Source: Arthrobacter burdickii (GTDB lineage Bacteria; Actinomycetota; Actinomycetes; Actinomycetales; Micrococcaceae). Taken from it: a stretch of DNA of 64,000 bases. Numbering within the stretch: the stretch's first letter is position 1; the number at the start of each line of letters is the position of its first letter. A program made the translations under genes and the position numbers. Shown piece by piece: positions 18,833 to 28,593 of this stretch. The notes under the pieces are model-generated. The model had not been told where the DNA came from and did no database searches. It worked only from the letters and a program-made list of their open reading frames with translations. The DNA is taken from positions 744,001 to 808,000 of the forward strand of contig NZ_JAROCG010000002.1 in NCBI RefSeq assembly GCF_030433645.1, read 5' to 3'.

Positions 18833-19042
18833 CTCTGTCGGCCGTTGATAGGGTTGGCGACTTAGGCTCAAGCAGATCGGGCAGGTCATCATCACGGGGC
18901 ACTCGTCGATCCGGCGGTGCCGCATTCATGAGGGAGCAAGGCGATACAGATGGTAAAGCAGCCCGTATCCGTAAACGGCGTTGTCCGTTGGCGTGATGTG
19001 GGGTTGGCGGATGATGCACAACGCAAGCCTAAGGAGCGCAAG

Positions 19043-19390
19043 ATGGTAGTTCTTCGCCATGAAATCGGCGACGTCCTCCGTGACGTCCGCCAGCGCCAGG
19101 GCCGTACCCTGCGCGAGGTGTCGCACAGTGCGAGGGTCTCCCTCGGATACCTCAGCGAGGTTGAGCGTGGACAGAAGGAAGCATCCTCTGAACTCCTCTC
19201 ATCAATCTGCAGTGCACTCGAGGTGCCGCTTTCCTCGATGCTGCGGGAAGTCAGCGACCGCCTCGCAGAAGCAGAAGGCGTGTCGATCCCGGACACCATC
19301 CCCCAGGAGTTCTCCCGTGAGTTCGGGGAGGATCTCACCGACGATCTGAACGACGATTTCCGTCGGGGACTCGCGGCAACCAACCGCTAG
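19043..19390 (+). CDS. clgR: XRE-family regulator ClgR
   Basis: Helix-turn-helix activator of clp protease and other proteostasis genes in actinobacteria. It has 115 residues from ATG 19043, chosen because a perfect AAGGAG sits 6 bases upstream at 19031-19036. An in-frame ATG at 18950 would add 31 residues with a weaker site. The HTH ([20 protein letters not shown]) spans about residues 20-43, followed by [16 protein letters not shown] typical of ClgR. The C-terminal tail is acidic. In mycobacteria pspA follows clgR; here a convergent MarR gene follows instead. Confidence 0.93.
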   Translation: MVVLRHEIGDVLRDVRQRQGRTLREVSHSARVSLGYLSEVERGQKEASSELLSSICSALEVPLSSMLREVSDRLAEAEGVSIPDTIPQEFSREFGEDLTDDLNDDFRRGLAATNR

Positions 19391-19402
19391 TCGTCCGCGA
19401 CA

Positions 19403-19437
19403 AGGAAGGCCCGTCCCCCTCAGGGACGGGCCTTCCT
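19403..19437. terminator. Bidirectional terminator between clgR and marR-type gene
   Basis: A perfect 15-bp stem (AGGAAGGCCCGTCCC with its complement) and 5-base loop lie between two convergent stops. Confidence 0.8.
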
Positions 19438-19445
19438 GCCGTCTC

Positions 19446-19955
19446 CTACCAGTTGTCCTTGGTGTAGGTGTTGTTCAGCTGGGCGATCAGCGTGCCGAGG
19501 CGGGTCAGGTCCTCCACGTCCCAGTCCTCCATGAGCTGGTGGAACGCCTGCTTGCGGGCGGTCTGGGCGGCCACGAGCTGACGCGTGCCGGCGTCCGTCA
19601 GGGAGATGGACTGGGCCCGGCCGTCCAGCGGATCGGCCTCCTTCTGCACGAGCCCGAGCTGTTCCAGCATCGCGATCTGGCGGCTGACCGATGGCTTGCC
19701 GACGCCCACGCTCGCCGCGATGTCCGTGAGGCGCATGGAGCCCTCGCGCTGCAGGATCACGAGGAGCCCGTACGCGGCAGGCTCCATGTCCGGGTGCACG
19801 CGGCGGGCCACCTTGTAGGAGTTCGACCTGGCGCGACGCCACAGCATGCTCAGCTGCTGTTCGAGGGCCTCGATGGCCGCGTCGGTGTCGGCATCTTCCC
19901 CGGGGTAGGCTGCAAGGCCCGGGCCGGGGTGGGTGGTGCTCGGCTTCGCGTTCAT
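19446..19955 (-). CDS. MarR family transcriptional regulator
   Basis: 169 residues from ATG 19955. A winged-helix DNA-binding core runs from about residue 50 to 125: AAYGLLVILQREGSMRLTDI, then recognition helix VGKPSVSRQIAMLEQLGLV and wing KEADPLDGRAQSISLTDAG. N- and C-terminal helices would form the dimer interface. The ligand and regulon are unknown. No transporter or enzyme gene is adjacent to suggest a target. The ATG has no ribosome site, but TACAAT lies 6 bases upstream, so the transcript is probably leaderless; the longer frame upstream to 20081 is therefore not needed. Confidence 0.88.
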   Translation of the reverse strand: MNAKPSTTHPGPGLAAYPGEDADTDAAIEALEQQLSMLWRRARSNSYKVARRVHPDMEPAAYGLLVILQREGSMRLTDIAASVGVGKPSVSRQIAMLEQLGLVQKEADPLDGRAQSISLTDAGTRQLVAAQTARKQAFHQLMEDWDVEDLTRLGTLIAQLNNTYTKDNW

Positions 19956-19961
19956 GGGCCA

Positions 19962-19967
19962 ATTGTA
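19962..19967 (-). promoter_or_regulatory. -10 element of the MarR-type gene
   Basis: TACAAT on the minus strand lies 6 bases before the ATG, placing transcription start at or next to the start codon. Confidence 0.5.
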
Positions 19968-20151
19968 GGGTTCCGGGGTGGGAGTGGCACCATGTGAGGC
20001 GGTCCGATCCGGCGGAAGGACCCGCGGTGGTTCCCCGAGAGTGCCGGACAGGGCCTGCCGTGCGTGCCGCCGGACGAGCACGCATCAGAGGGGACAGGCG
20101 GCCGTGCGGGCTGCGGCCGTACGATCCATACACGAGAGCAGGGAACGGTAG

Positions 20152-20370
20152 ATGCGGCTGAGCGATTTCTGGCGATTGATGGACGACGAGTTCGGCGAGC
20201 GGTACTCGCGGACCCTCGCCCGGGACCTGGTGGTCGATCGACTGGGCGACAGGACGGCCTCCGAGGCGCTGAGTGCCGGGGTCGATCCGAAGGTGGTCTG
20301 GGAGGCTGTGTGCCGGGCGCAGGACGTGCCGCGCGAGCGCTGGCTGGGACGCGACGTGAAGCCCCGCTGA
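20152..20370 (+). CDS. DUF3046 protein upstream of recA
   Basis: 72-residue protein of the actinobacterial DUF3046 family, which is almost always encoded just before recA. Typical features are the opening MRLSDFWRLMDDEFGERYS, the central DLVVDRLGDRTASEAL and the closing VWEAVCRAQDVPRERW. It is probably a small cytosolic helical protein, and its function is unknown. The recA promoter with its LexA box lies in the 200 bases that follow, so DUF3046 seems to be transcribed separately. Confidence 0.9.
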   Translation: MRLSDFWRLMDDEFGERYSRTLARDLVVDRLGDRTASEALSAGVDPKVVWEAVCRAQDVPRERWLGRDVKPR

Positions 20371-20416
20371 GGCGGGTGGCAGCCCTCGAGGGGAACACGC
20401 TGATCCCCTCGAATAA

Positions 20417-20432
20417 TCGAATACCTGTTCGG
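20417..20432 (+). promoter_or_regulatory. LexA box of recA
   Basis: TCGAATACCTGTTCGG matches the actinobacterial SOS box TCGAAC-N4-GTTCGA at 10 of 12 half-site positions. It covers the -35 region of a promoter whose -10, TATGAT, is at 20440-20445 (17-base spacer from TCGAAT). Confidence 0.85.
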
Positions 20433-20439
20433 ACCGCGA

Positions 20440-20445
20440 TATGAT
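20440..20445 (+). promoter_or_regulatory. -10 element of the recA promoter
   Basis: TATGAT, 17 bases after the TCGAAT half of the LexA box. It gives a recA leader of about 120 bases. Confidence 0.6.
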
Positions 20446-20570
20446 GGAGGTGGAGGCGGCGCCCTCTTGTGCACACAGCGGCGGCCCCACCTCAAACTGT
20501 CGGCGCAGGCTACTACAGTCGAATCGAACACTTAAACAGGCCGGTTGGCCATGAATAACCGAGGTGAAGA

Positions 20571-21617
20571 ATGGCCGCTCCAGACCGCGAGAAAGCCCTA
20601 GAAGCTGCTCTCGCCCAGATCGACAAGCAGTACGGCAAGGGTTCCGTGATGCGTCTCGGTGATCAGACCAGGGCGCCCATCGAAACCATCTCCACGAGTT
20701 CCATCGCCCTGGATGCCGCACTCGGCATCGGCGGTCTTCCTCGTGGCAGGATCGTCGAGATCTACGGTCCGGAATCCTCCGGTAAGACCACCGTGGCCCT
20801 GCACGCCGTCGCGAGCGCACAGCGCAACGGAGGCATCGCAGCCTTCATCGACGCCGAGCACGCCCTGGATCCCGAGTACGCGAAGAAGCTCGGCGTGGAC
20901 ACGGACGCGCTCCTCGTGTCGCAGCCGGATACGGGTGAGCAGGCGCTCGAGATCATGGACATGCTGATCGGCTCCGGCTCGATCGACATCGTCGTCATCG
21001 ACTCCGTCGCCGCGCTCGTGCCCCGTGCCGAGATCGAGGGCGAGATGGGTGACAGCCACGTCGGCCTCCAGGCCCGTCTGATGAGCCAGGCCCTCCGGAA
21101 GATCACCGGCCGCCTGAGCCAGACCAAGACCACGGCGATCTTCATCAACCAGCTGCGCGAGAAGATCGGTGTCTTCTTCGGAAGCCCCGAGACCACCACG
21201 GGTGGCAAGGCGCTGAAGTTCTACGCATCGGTCCGTATCGATGTGCGCCGCATCGAGACCCTGAAGGAAGGCGTGAACCCGGTGGGTAACCGGACCCGCG
21301 CCAAGATCGTCAAGAACAAGATGGCTCCGCCGTTCAAGCAGGCCGAGTTCGACATCCTGTACGGCCACGGCATCTCCCGCGAGGGCGGCCTGATCGACGT
21401 CGGAGTGGAGAACGGACTGGTGAAGAAGTCCGGTGCCTGGTTCACCTACGACGGCGACCAGCTCGGGCAGGGCAAGGAGAACGCCCGGAAGTTCCTCATC
21501 GACAATCCCGATCTGGCCGATGAGCTCGAGCAGAAGATCCGGGTCAAGCTGGGCATCGGAGTGCAGGTCGAAGAAGAGCCTGACGCTCCCAAGCTCAAGG
21601 CTGTCAGCGGCGAGTAG
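20571..21617 (+). CDS. recA: Recombinase RecA
   Basis: Strand-exchange recombinase and LexA co-protease. It has 348 residues. Walker A GPESSGKT is at residues 66-73, Walker B lies in [14 protein letters not shown], and the L1/L2 loops ([36 protein letters not shown]) are intact. The C-terminal tail is acidic. There is no intein, unlike some mycobacterial recA genes. ATG 20571 follows GAGGTGAAGA. Expression is predicted to be SOS-induced through the LexA box at 20417. recX follows 5 bases after the stop. Confidence 0.98.
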   Translation: MAAPDREKALEAALAQIDKQYGKGSVMRLGDQTRAPIETISTSSIALDAALGIGGLPRGRIVEIYGPESSGKTTVALHAVASAQRNGGIAAFIDAEHALDPEYAKKLGVDTDALLVSQPDTGEQALEIMDMLIGSGSIDIVVIDSVAALVPRAEIEGEMGDSHVGLQARLMSQALRKITGRLSQTKTTAIFINQLREKIGVFFGSPETTTGGKALKFYASVRIDVRRIETLKEGVNPVGNRTRAKIVKNKMAPPFKQAEFDILYGHGISREGGLIDVGVENGLVKKSGAWFTYDGDQLGQGKENARKFLIDNPDLADELEQKIRVKLGIGVQVEEEPDAPKLKAVSGE

Positions 21618-21622
21618 GTCGC

Positions 21623-22738
21623 ATGCCAACGGATGCCGGATCCGGGCCGGTCGACTGGGGGACCTCGTTCGGCCGGTTCGGCTCCGACAGCTCGGCTGAT
21701 CCCGACGGGGCTTCCCGACCGGTTGCGGCGAAGCGCCAGGGGCTGACCCGGTCTGCCTCGTTCGGTGCCGCGCGTTCCGGTGCGCGCAGCGCAGGGGGAG
21801 CAGGGCGGAGCGCTCCGGGCTCTCGCCGGCGATCGTCGGGGCGGCCTCCTGCCGATGATCCGTTCGGTCCCGTCGTCGGCGCGTCCGCCGACGGCCCCGT
21901 CGATGACGGTTCGGCAGACGACGGTTCTGCCGACGCGGACGCTGTCCGCGGCGGCCGCCGTGCCCGTGGTGCCTCGGGCGGCAGGTCGGCACGCCGAGGA
22001 TCGGCGGGTGGCCGGCCGGCGCGTGGATCCGCGAACAGCGGGACAGATGACAGCTCGGGGGAGGGCTCGGCGGGCGAACCCCGCGGACGGTGGTCCGGCG
22101 GAACCCGTGGCTCTGACGGGAGCAACGGGTCCCTGCCGGACGGCTCCCTGCCCGATGGCTTCCTGACTGACGACTCCCTGCCCGGGTTCGACAGCCCGCC
22201 GGACGGGGATCGCTCGGGTGGGACGGGGCCGAGCAGGAGTGACGAGGACTGGGCGTCCGAGGCGCGCTCCATCCTGCTCCGCCAGCTGGCTCTCGGTGCA
22301 CGGAGCCGGCACCAGCTCGCCCGGAAGCTCGCCGACCGGGAGATCCCGGCAGCCGTGGCCGCAGCACTCCTGGACCGGTTCGAGGAAGTCCAGTTGATCG
22401 ACGACGCCGAGTTCGCCCGGATGTGGGTACGGACCCGCACCGCAGCCAAGGCACTCTCCCGGTCCTCCCTCCGGCGGGAGCTCGCGGACAAGGGTATCGA
22501 TCCTGACCTGGCGGAGGACGCGCTGCTCCAGGTCTCCGATGAGGACGAGCATGCCCAGGCGCGCGACGTCGTCCGCCGCAAGCTGCGCGGGAGCGCCGAC
22601 CTCGCGGACCGTGCCGTGCGGGACAAGGAGGTGCGGCGGCTCGTCGGGGTCCTCGCACGCAAGGGGTACAGTCCGGGAACCGCCTTCTCCATCGTGAAGG
22701 GTGTTCTTGCCGAGGCCGAGGCCGAGGCCCGGGACTGA
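21623..22738 (+). CDS. recX: RecX regulator with long disordered N-terminal extension
   Basis: Modulator of RecA filaments. The conserved RecX three-helix-repeat part occupies only about residues 205-371 ([37 protein letters not shown]). It is preceded by about 200 residues rich in Gly, Ser, Asp, Arg and Pro, with short repeats such as [18 protein letters not shown]. Typical RecX proteins have about 150-200 residues. The ATG at 21623 lies 5 bases after the recA stop, so the extension is probably translated with recA. No later start has a clear ribosome site, but a shorter product cannot be excluded. Confidence 0.88.
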   Translation: MPTDAGSGPVDWGTSFGRFGSDSSADPDGASRPVAAKRQGLTRSASFGAARSGARSAGGAGRSAPGSRRRSSGRPPADDPFGPVVGASADGPVDDGSADDGSADADAVRGGRRARGASGGRSARRGSAGGRPARGSANSGTDDSSGEGSAGEPRGRWSGGTRGSDGSNGSLPDGSLPDGFLTDDSLPGFDSPPDGDRSGGTGPSRSDEDWASEARSILLRQLALGARSRHQLARKLADREIPAAVAAALLDRFEEVQLIDDAEFARMWVRTRTAAKALSRSSLRRELADKGIDPDLAEDALLQVSDEDEHAQARDVVRRKLRGSADLADRAVRDKEVRRLVGVLARKGYSPGTAFSIVKGVLAEAEAEARD

Positions 22739-22777
22739 GCAGCCCCCGGCGATTGTGGGCCCCCACCGTGCCCGCCG

Positions 22778-22783
22778 TACGCT
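22778..22783 (+). promoter_or_regulatory. -10-like hexamer before miaB
   Basis: TACGCT lies 7 bases before GTG 22791 and 13 before ATG 22797. It supports a leaderless start at the GTG. Confidence 0.4.
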
Positions 22784-22790
22784 TAAGGGC

Positions 22791-24353
22791 GTGAGCATGA
22801 CACTTCCCGTTCCCCTCGATGAGACCCCCAGCAGCGCCCCGGAGGCGCAGGACGAAGCGCAGGGCGCCGTCGACCGGCGCACCTACGAGGTGCGGACCTT
22901 CGGCTGCCAGATGAACGTGCACGACTCCGAACGCATCTCCGGGCTGCTCGAGGGCGCCGGCCTCAGCAGGGTCGAGGACGGTCAGGCGGACGTCGTCGTC
23001 TTCAATACCTGCGCCGTGCGCGAGAACGCCGACAACAAGCTCTACGGCAACCTCGGCATCCTGAAGGCCGTGAAGGAAGCGCGGCCCGGCATGCAGATCG
23101 CCGTCGGCGGCTGCCTGGCGCAGAAGGACCGGGAGACCATCCTGAAGAAGGCCCCCTGGGTCGATGCCGTCTTCGGCACGCACAACATCGGCGCGCTTCC
23201 CGCCCTGCTGCAGCGCGCCCGGCACAACCAGGACGCACAGCTCGAGATCCTCGAGTCGCTCGACGTCTTCCCGTCGACGCTGCCCACGAAGCGGGAGTCC
23301 GTGTACGCGGGCTGGGTGTCCATCTCCGTCGGCTGCAACAACACCTGCACCTTCTGCATCGTGCCGTCGCTGCGGGGCAAGGAGCGCGACCGCAGGCCCG
23401 GGGAGATCCTCGCCGAGATCGAGGCGCTGGTGGCCGACGGCGCCGTCGAGGTCACGCTGCTGGGACAGAACGTCAATTCCTACGGCGTCGAGTTCGGCGA
23501 CCGCGGCGCGTTCGCGAAGCTGCTGCGCGCGTGCGGGGCGATCGAGGGGCTCGAGCGCGTCCGCTTCACGAGCCCCCACCCCGCCGCCTTCACCGACGAC
23601 GTCATCGACGCCATGGCCGAGACACCCAACGTCATGCCGCAGCTGCACATGCCCCTGCAGTCGGGCTCCGATTCCATCCTGAAGGCCATGCGCCGCTCCT
23701 ACCGGTCGAGCCGCTTCCTCGGCATCCTCGACCGCGTCCGGGAGCGGATGCCGCACGCCGCCATCTCCACCGACATCATCGTCGGCTTCCCCGGGGAGAC
23801 GGAGGAGGACTTCCAGGCCACCCTGGACGTCGTCGAGCGGTCCCGCTTCGCCACCGCCTTCACCTTCCAGTACTCGAAGAGGCCCGGTACGCCCGCAGCC
23901 GAACTCCCCGACCAGCTGTCCAAAGCCGTCGTGCAGGAACGCTTCGAACGCCTCACCGCCCTCCAGGACCGCATCGCGCGGGAGGAGAACGCGCGCCAGG
24001 TCGGCACGCTCGTCGAGGTCCTCGTCACCGACCAGCAGGGTCGCAAGGGAGGCGAGACGCACCGCCTGACGGGCCGTGCCCGCGACCAGCGGCTGGTCCA
24101 CTTCTCCGTACCCTCCGGCGCCGACGTGCCACGCCCGGGTGACTTCGTCACCCTGCCGATCACGGAGGCGGCGTCGTTCCACCTGCTGTCAGACCCGACG
24201 ACCGACCAGTACGCCCTGCGCCGCTCACGCGCCGGCGACGCGTGGGACAGGAGCCAGGCCGACTCCTGCGCCGCCCCGGCGCCGGCCAGCGGGGCCCCCC
24301 GCGCCGTGTCCCTGGGCATGCCGTCGCTGCCGGTGCGGGGGAGCGCCCGTTGA
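22791..24353 (+). CDS. miaB: tRNA-2-methylthio-N6-dimethylallyladenosine synthase MiaB
   Basis: Radical SAM methylthiotransferase acting on i6A37 of tRNAs, one step after MiaA. The N-terminal UPF0004 domain has [30 protein letters not shown] and GGCLAQKD (three Cys for the auxiliary cluster). The radical SAM triad is in [16 protein letters not shown], and a C-terminal TRAM-like domain runs to about residue 480. The start is either GTG 22791 (leaderless arrangement) or ATG 22797 (with AAGGG 7 bases upstream); the difference is two residues. The stop overlaps the miaA TTG start. Confidence 0.95.
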   Translation: MSMTLPVPLDETPSSAPEAQDEAQGAVDRRTYEVRTFGCQMNVHDSERISGLLEGAGLSRVEDGQADVVVFNTCAVRENADNKLYGNLGILKAVKEARPGMQIAVGGCLAQKDRETILKKAPWVDAVFGTHNIGALPALLQRARHNQDAQLEILESLDVFPSTLPTKRESVYAGWVSISVGCNNTCTFCIVPSLRGKERDRRPGEILAEIEALVADGAVEVTLLGQNVNSYGVEFGDRGAFAKLLRACGAIEGLERVRFTSPHPAAFTDDVIDAMAETPNVMPQLHMPLQSGSDSILKAMRRSYRSSRFLGILDRVRERMPHAAISTDIIVGFPGETEEDFQATLDVVERSRFATAFTFQYSKRPGTPAAELPDQLSKAVVQERFERLTALQDRIAREENARQVGTLVEVLVTDQQGRKGGETHRLTGRARDQRLVHFSVPSGADVPRPGDFVTLPITEAASFHLLSDPTTDQYALRRSRAGDAWDRSQADSCAAPAPASGAPRAVSLGMPSLPVRGSAR

Positions 24354-25261
24354 CCCTTCCGGTGGTCGCGGTCGTCGGTCCCACCGGATCGGGCAAGTCC
24401 GACCTCGGCGTCGCCCTGGCGCAGCGGCTCGGGGGCGAGGTGATCAACGCCGATGCCCTGCAGTTCTACCGCGGCATGGACATCGGCACGGCGAAGCTCC
24501 CCGAGCACGAACGCGGGGGCATCGAGCACCACCTGCTGGACGTGCTCGATGTCACCGAGGAGGCCAGCGTGGCCGCCTACCAGGAGGACGCCCGCAGGAC
24601 CATCGACGACATCCGCAGCCGCGGGCGCGTCCCCGTGCTCGTCGGCGGATCCGGGCTGTACGTTCGGGCAGCCCTGGACCGGCTGGAGTTCCCGCCCACC
24701 GACCCGGAGGTCCGGGCGCGGCTCGAAGCCGACATCGCCCTGGACGGAACCATCGCCTTCCGCGAGCGGCTGCGCGCCGTGGACAGCGTGTCCGCGGAAC
24801 GGATCGACGACGACCGCCGGCTCATCCGGGCCCTCGAGGTGTTCGAGATCAGCGGACGGCCCTTCAGCGCCTTCATGCCGAAGCGCGAGTATCACCAGCC
24901 GACGGTGCAGATCGGTCTCGGCGTCGACCGCGAGGTCCTGCGGGAGAGACTCGCCGAGCGCGTGCACGCCATGGTCCGGGCCGGCCTCGGGCAGGAGGTG
25001 GAGCGCCTCGCCGCAGCCGGGCTCCGGGACGGACGGACGGCGTCGCGCGCCCTCGGCTACGCGCAGTTCCTCCGGGTGCTCGACGGTTCCCTCACGGAAG
25101 CGGAGGCCATCGACGACACCATCGCCGCCACCCGCCGTTTCGCACGGCGCCAGCTGACCTGGTTCCGCGGCGACCCCCGTGTCGCCTGGACCGACTGGCA
25201 GGAACCCGGCCTCGTCGAGCGGGCGCTCGGGATCGTCGAAGGGCGCGGGGACCTATCCTAG
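24350..25261 (+). CDS. miaA: tRNA dimethylallyltransferase MiaA
   Basis: Transfers the dimethylallyl group to A37 of tRNA, making the MiaB substrate. It has 303 residues from a TTG start at 24350, which overlaps the miaB stop (TTGA) and has GGGGGAG 7 bases upstream. An in-frame ATG at 24242 would precede the P-loop by more than 40 unrelated residues. Features are the P-loop [12 protein letters not shown], the [18 protein letters not shown] segment and the insertion domain, with RALGYAQF and [12 protein letters not shown] near the C-terminus. Confidence 0.94.
   Translation: MTLPVVAVVGPTGSGKSDLGVALAQRLGGEVINADALQFYRGMDIGTAKLPEHERGGIEHHLLDVLDVTEEASVAAYQEDARRTIDDIRSRGRVPVLVGGSGLYVRAALDRLEFPPTDPEVRARLEADIALDGTIAFRERLRAVDSVSAERIDDDRRLIRALEVFEISGRPFSAFMPKREYHQPTVQIGLGVDREVLRERLAERVHAMVRAGLGQEVERLAAAGLRDGRTASRALGYAQFLRVLDGSLTEAEAIDDTIAATRRFARRQLTWFRGDPRVAWTDWQEPGLVERALGIVEGRGDLS
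25254..25259 (+). promoter_or_regulatory. -10-like hexamer for dapF
   Basis: TATCCT lies 6 bases before the dapF GTG. It overlaps the end of miaA. Confidence 0.35.
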
Positions 25262-25265
25262 GACG

Positions 25266-26231
25266 GTGACCGATTTCCTCGCCGAAGCACCTTCCTCCGC
25301 AGCTCCGCGCCCTTCCGATTCCGCGGGCCTGTCCTTCACCAAGGGCCACGGCACCGGCAACGACTTCATCCTGACCCTCGACCCCGAGGGCGCCGCGCCC
25401 ACCGACGCCTCGTTCGTCGCAGCCCTGTGCGACCGGAACCGGGGCCTCGGTGCCGACGGGTACATCCGCGCCGTCCGGTCCGCTGCGCTTCCCGAAGGCC
25501 GGGCCCTGCTGCAGACCGACCCCGAGGCGGAATGGTTCATGGACTACCGCAACGGGGACGGCTCCGTCTCGGAGATGTGCGGCAACGGCGTGAGGGTCTT
25601 CGCCCACTTCCTCCTCGCCAAGCGCGTCGCCGCACTGCCCGACGGCGGCGCACTCGCGATCGGGACCCGCGCAGGGGTCAAGCGCGTCACCCGGTCCGGG
25701 AACGGGTACGCCGTGGACATGGGGCCCTGGGAATTCATCTTCCCGGACGCCGCCGTGGCACGCGGCATGGATGCACTCGTGGGCATCGGAGGACTCGACG
25801 TCGACCGGCCCGCGCTGTCCATCAGCATGGGCAACCCGCACACCGTCGTGGCGCTGGCCGAGCACGCCGAACTGGACCGGACCGAGCTCTACCGGGCACC
25901 CGCGGTCCGGCCCGTTCCGCCGGCCGGGACGAACGTCGAACTGGTGGTTCCGTCCGATCCGCTGGTGGGGGACGACGGCGTCGGACGCCTCCGGATGCGC
26001 GTGCACGAACGCGGCGTCGGCGAGACCCAGTCCTGCGGAACCGGAGCGTGTGCCGCTGCCGCGGCGACGAGGTACTGGGCAGGAGAGGGTGCCCCTGCGC
26101 AGTGGCTGGTGAGCGTGCCCGGGGGAGTCGTGGGTGTGACGTTCTTCGACGGGCCCGAGGGTCGCGAACACGTCCAGCTCAGCGGGCCGGCCGTCCTCGT
26201 GGCCGACGGCGTGCTGCTGCCGACCGGCTGA
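25266..26231 (+). CDS. dapF: Diaminopimelate epimerase DapF
   Basis: Interconverts LL- and meso-diaminopimelate, giving the meso form used for peptidoglycan or lysine. It has 321 residues from GTG 25266, four bases after the miaA stop. The two catalytic cysteines are in [12 protein letters not shown] and [23 protein letters not shown] near the N-terminus and MGNPHTVV in the middle are family hallmarks. miaA-dapF-hflX proximity is conserved in actinobacteria. dapA and dapB are at 9.6-13.0 kb. Confidence 0.96.
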   Translation: MTDFLAEAPSSAAPRPSDSAGLSFTKGHGTGNDFILTLDPEGAAPTDASFVAALCDRNRGLGADGYIRAVRSAALPEGRALLQTDPEAEWFMDYRNGDGSVSEMCGNGVRVFAHFLLAKRVAALPDGGALAIGTRAGVKRVTRSGNGYAVDMGPWEFIFPDAAVARGMDALVGIGGLDVDRPALSISMGNPHTVVALAEHAELDRTELYRAPAVRPVPPAGTNVELVVPSDPLVGDDGVGRLRMRVHERGVGETQSCGTGACAAAAATRYWAGEGAPAQWLVSVPGGVVGVTFFDGPEGREHVQLSGPAVLVADGVLLPTG

Positions 26232-26273
26232 CGGCCCGGCCGTCCCCGGCCCCAGTCGCAGGACGCGCCCGCG

Positions 26274-26882
26274 TCAGGCGGGGCGGTGCACCTCGAGGAT
26301 GCGGAACGACTTGGAGGTCTCCGCGCGACGCACGCTGAACCCCGCGGGCAGTTCCTCCCCGAGCCATCGCTGCAGGGAGTCCGCGCCGAGGTTCTTCTGC
26401 ACCACGAGCCACGCCCGTCCGCCGGGAGCGAGGCGCGGCAGCCAGCGGAGCAGCAGGCCATGCAGTTCCTGCTTGCCGATCCGGATGGGCGGGTTGGACC
26501 AGATCGTGTCGAACTCGAGCGCGGGGTCGACGTCGTCGGGCGCGCCGGCGATCACGTTGCGGAGCCCGAGCCGCTCGGCGTTCTCGGCGGTGAGGGCGAT
26601 GCACCGCTCGTTCACGTCGACCGCATGGACCTCCGCCTCCGGGGCCTTCAGCGCCATCGTGAGGGCGATCGGTCCCCAGCCGCAGCCGATGTCAAGCATC
26701 CGGTGTCCCTCGGGGTCCGGGACGGAGCCGAGGAGAATAGCAGTCCCCTTGTCGACGCCGTCGGGACTGAAGAGCCCCGACGACGTCACGAGGTCCCGGC
26801 GCGTGCCGGCAAGGACCACGGACAGGGGCCTGCGGGTACCCGGTCCGGCCGGCTGGGCGCTGAAATAGTGCTGTGACTCCAT
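26274..26882 (-). CDS. Class I SAM-dependent methyltransferase, RsmC/RlmG-like
   Basis: 202 residues. The SAM-binding loop is MLDIGCGWGPIALTMA at about residue 62. VHAVDVNERCIALTAENA follows, and the catalytic SNPPIRIG motif marks base N-methyltransferases acting on guanine N2, as in RsmC, RlmG and their single-domain actinobacterial relatives. The likely substrate is rRNA guanine, but the exact position cannot be told from sequence. It is transcribed away from hflX and converges on dapF with a 42-base gap. Confidence 0.85.
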   Translation of the reverse strand: MESQHYFSAQPAGPGTRRPLSVVLAGTRRDLVTSSGLFSPDGVDKGTAILLGSVPDPEGHRMLDIGCGWGPIALTMALKAPEAEVHAVDVNERCIALTAENAERLGLRNVIAGAPDDVDPALEFDTIWSNPPIRIGKQELHGLLLRWLPRLAPGGRAWLVVQKNLGADSLQRWLGEELPAGFSVRRAETSKSFRILEVHRPA

Positions 26883-26972
26883 GATGAAAAGCCTAGTGCC
26901 ACGCCGGAAGCAGTCGCGGTGGGGAGGTTTCGCGCTAGGAGAAGTGGCTGGAACGCCTCAGGCGGGCGGCCG

Positions 26973-26978
26973 TAGAAT
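26973..26978 (+). promoter_or_regulatory. -10 element of hflX
   Basis: TAGAAT, with TGGAAC 18 bases upstream as a plausible -35, between the divergent methyltransferase gene and hflX. It gives a leader of about 20 bases with GAGGGAG. Confidence 0.5.
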
Positions 26979-27003
26979 CGGACTACATCCATTGAGGGAG
27001 ACT

Positions 27004-28593
27004 ATGACCACGAATCACGGAAACTCCACCGGGTCCGACATGGGCCGGGAGGAGATCCAAGCCGTCATCGACCGGATCCTCGCCAGCGACGAAGCTGCAG
27101 CGGCGAAGACCAGGGCGAAGGACGGAACAGCGAAACCGGAGGAGACGACGGCGCCCGCCGAGAAGACGTGGCGACCGCATGCCCTCGCACTGTCGGGCGA
27201 CGAGGACGGGTCCGACGCCGACGGCGACCAGCAGGACCTGGCCGAGCGGAACGCACGCCGCCGCGTGGCGGGACTGTCCACCGAACTCGAGGACGTCACG
27301 GAGGTCGAGTACCGGCAGCTGCGGCTGGAGCGGGTCGTCCTCGCCGGACTGTGGAGCGAAGGCACCGCGCAGGACGCGGAGAACTCGCTGCAGGAGCTGG
27401 CAGCACTTGCCGAGACCGCAGGATCCGAGGTGCTCGACGGCATCGTGCAGCGACGCCTGAAGCCGGACCCCGCCACGTTCCTCGGCTCGGGCAAGGCCCA
27501 GGAGCTGAAGGAGATCGTGCACGCGACCGGAGCGGACACGGTGATCGTGGACAGCGAGCTGTCGCCCTCGCAGCGCCGCGGCCTGGAGGACATCGTCAAG
27601 GTCAAGGTCATCGACCGCACGGCACTGATCCTGGACATCTTCGCCCAGCACGCCAAGAGCCGGGAAGGCAAGGCGCAGGTGGAGCTCGCGCAGCTCGAGT
27701 ACCTGCTGCCGCGTCTTCGTGGCTGGGGCGAGTCGATGTCCCGCCAGGCGGGTGGCCAGGTCGGTAGCGCAAGCGCCGGCATGGGCTCCCGTGGCCCCGG
27801 TGAGACGAAGATCGAACTCGATCGACGGAAGATCCGGACCCGCATGGCGAAGCTGCGCCGGGAGATCGCCGGGATGAAGCCCGCACGCGAGACCAAGCGC
27901 TCCAACCGCCGTCGGAACCAGGTGCCCTCCGTGGCGATCGCCGGCTACACCAACGCTGGCAAGTCGTCGCTGCTGAACCGGCTGACGGACGCCGGCGTCC
28001 TGGTCGAGAACGCGCTGTTCGCGACACTGGATCCGACCATCCGCAGGGCAGAGACCCCGGACGGCATCGGCTACACGCTGGCCGACACCGTCGGGTTCGT
28101 CCGGTCGCTTCCGACGCAGCTGGTCGAGGCCTTCCGCTCGACTCTCGAGGAAGTGGCGGACGCCGACCTGATCCTCCACGTCGTGGATGCCTCGCACCCG
28201 GACCCGGAGGGGCAGATCGCCGCGGTCCGCGCCGTCCTGACCGAGGTGGATGCGCGCAAGGTGCCCGAGATCATCGTGCTGAACAAGGCCGATGCGGCCG
28301 ATCCGTTCGTCATCGAGCGGCTCCGGCAGCGGGAGCCCCGGTCCGTGGTCGTGTCCGCCCGCACGGGTGCAGGACTGACGGAGCTCCAGCAGCTCATCAG
28401 CACGAACATCCCGCGCCCGGCCGTGAAGCTGGACCTGCTGGTGCCCTACGAGCGGGGCGAGGTCGTGAGCCGCCTCCACGAGGAGGACGTCGAGATCCTC
28501 AGTACGGAACACGTCGACGAGGGCACCCGCCTCGAAGTGATGGTCCGGGAAGGCCTGGCCGCCGAGCTGGAGCAGTTCGTCCGGCATGAGTGA
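27004..28593 (+). CDS. hflX: Ribosome-associated GTPase HflX
   Basis: GTPase that splits stalled ribosomes under stress. It has 529 residues from ATG 27004, which has GAGGGAG immediately upstream. The N-terminal 95 residues are a charged, poorly conserved extension. The HflX N-domain (LKPDPATFLGSGKAQELKE; DSELSPSQRRGLED) is followed by the GTPase core, with G1 GYTNAGKSSLLN near residue 314, G3 DTVGFVRSLP and G4 NKAD. The stop overlaps the start of the dinG-like gene by 8 bases, so the two are probably co-translated. Confidence 0.95.
   Translation: MTTNHGNSTGSDMGREEIQAVIDRILASDEAAAAKTRAKDGTAKPEETTAPAEKTWRPHALALSGDEDGSDADGDQQDLAERNARRRVAGLSTELEDVTEVEYRQLRLERVVLAGLWSEGTAQDAENSLQELAALAETAGSEVLDGIVQRRLKPDPATFLGSGKAQELKEIVHATGADTVIVDSELSPSQRRGLEDIVKVKVIDRTALILDIFAQHAKSREGKAQVELAQLEYLLPRLRGWGESMSRQAGGQVGSASAGMGSRGPGETKIELDRRKIRTRMAKLRREIAGMKPARETKRSNRRRNQVPSVAIAGYTNAGKSSLLNRLTDAGVLVENALFATLDPTIRRAETPDGIGYTLADTVGFVRSLPTQLVEAFRSTLEEVADADLILHVVDASHPDPEGQIAAVRAVLTEVDARKVPEIIVLNKADAADPFVIERLRQREPRSVVVSARTGAGLTELQQLISTNIPRPAVKLDLLVPYERGEVVSRLHEEDVEILSTEHVDEGTRLEVMVREGLAAELEQFVRHE

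Noticed and set aside
20571-21617. Intein in recA
   Set aside because: RecA motifs are continuous over 348 residues with no insertion.
22701-22796. Extended MiaB N-terminus from an upstream start at 22701
   Set aside because: It would overlap recX and adds Pro/Arg-rich residues unlike MiaB; GTG 22791 or ATG 22797 is better supported.
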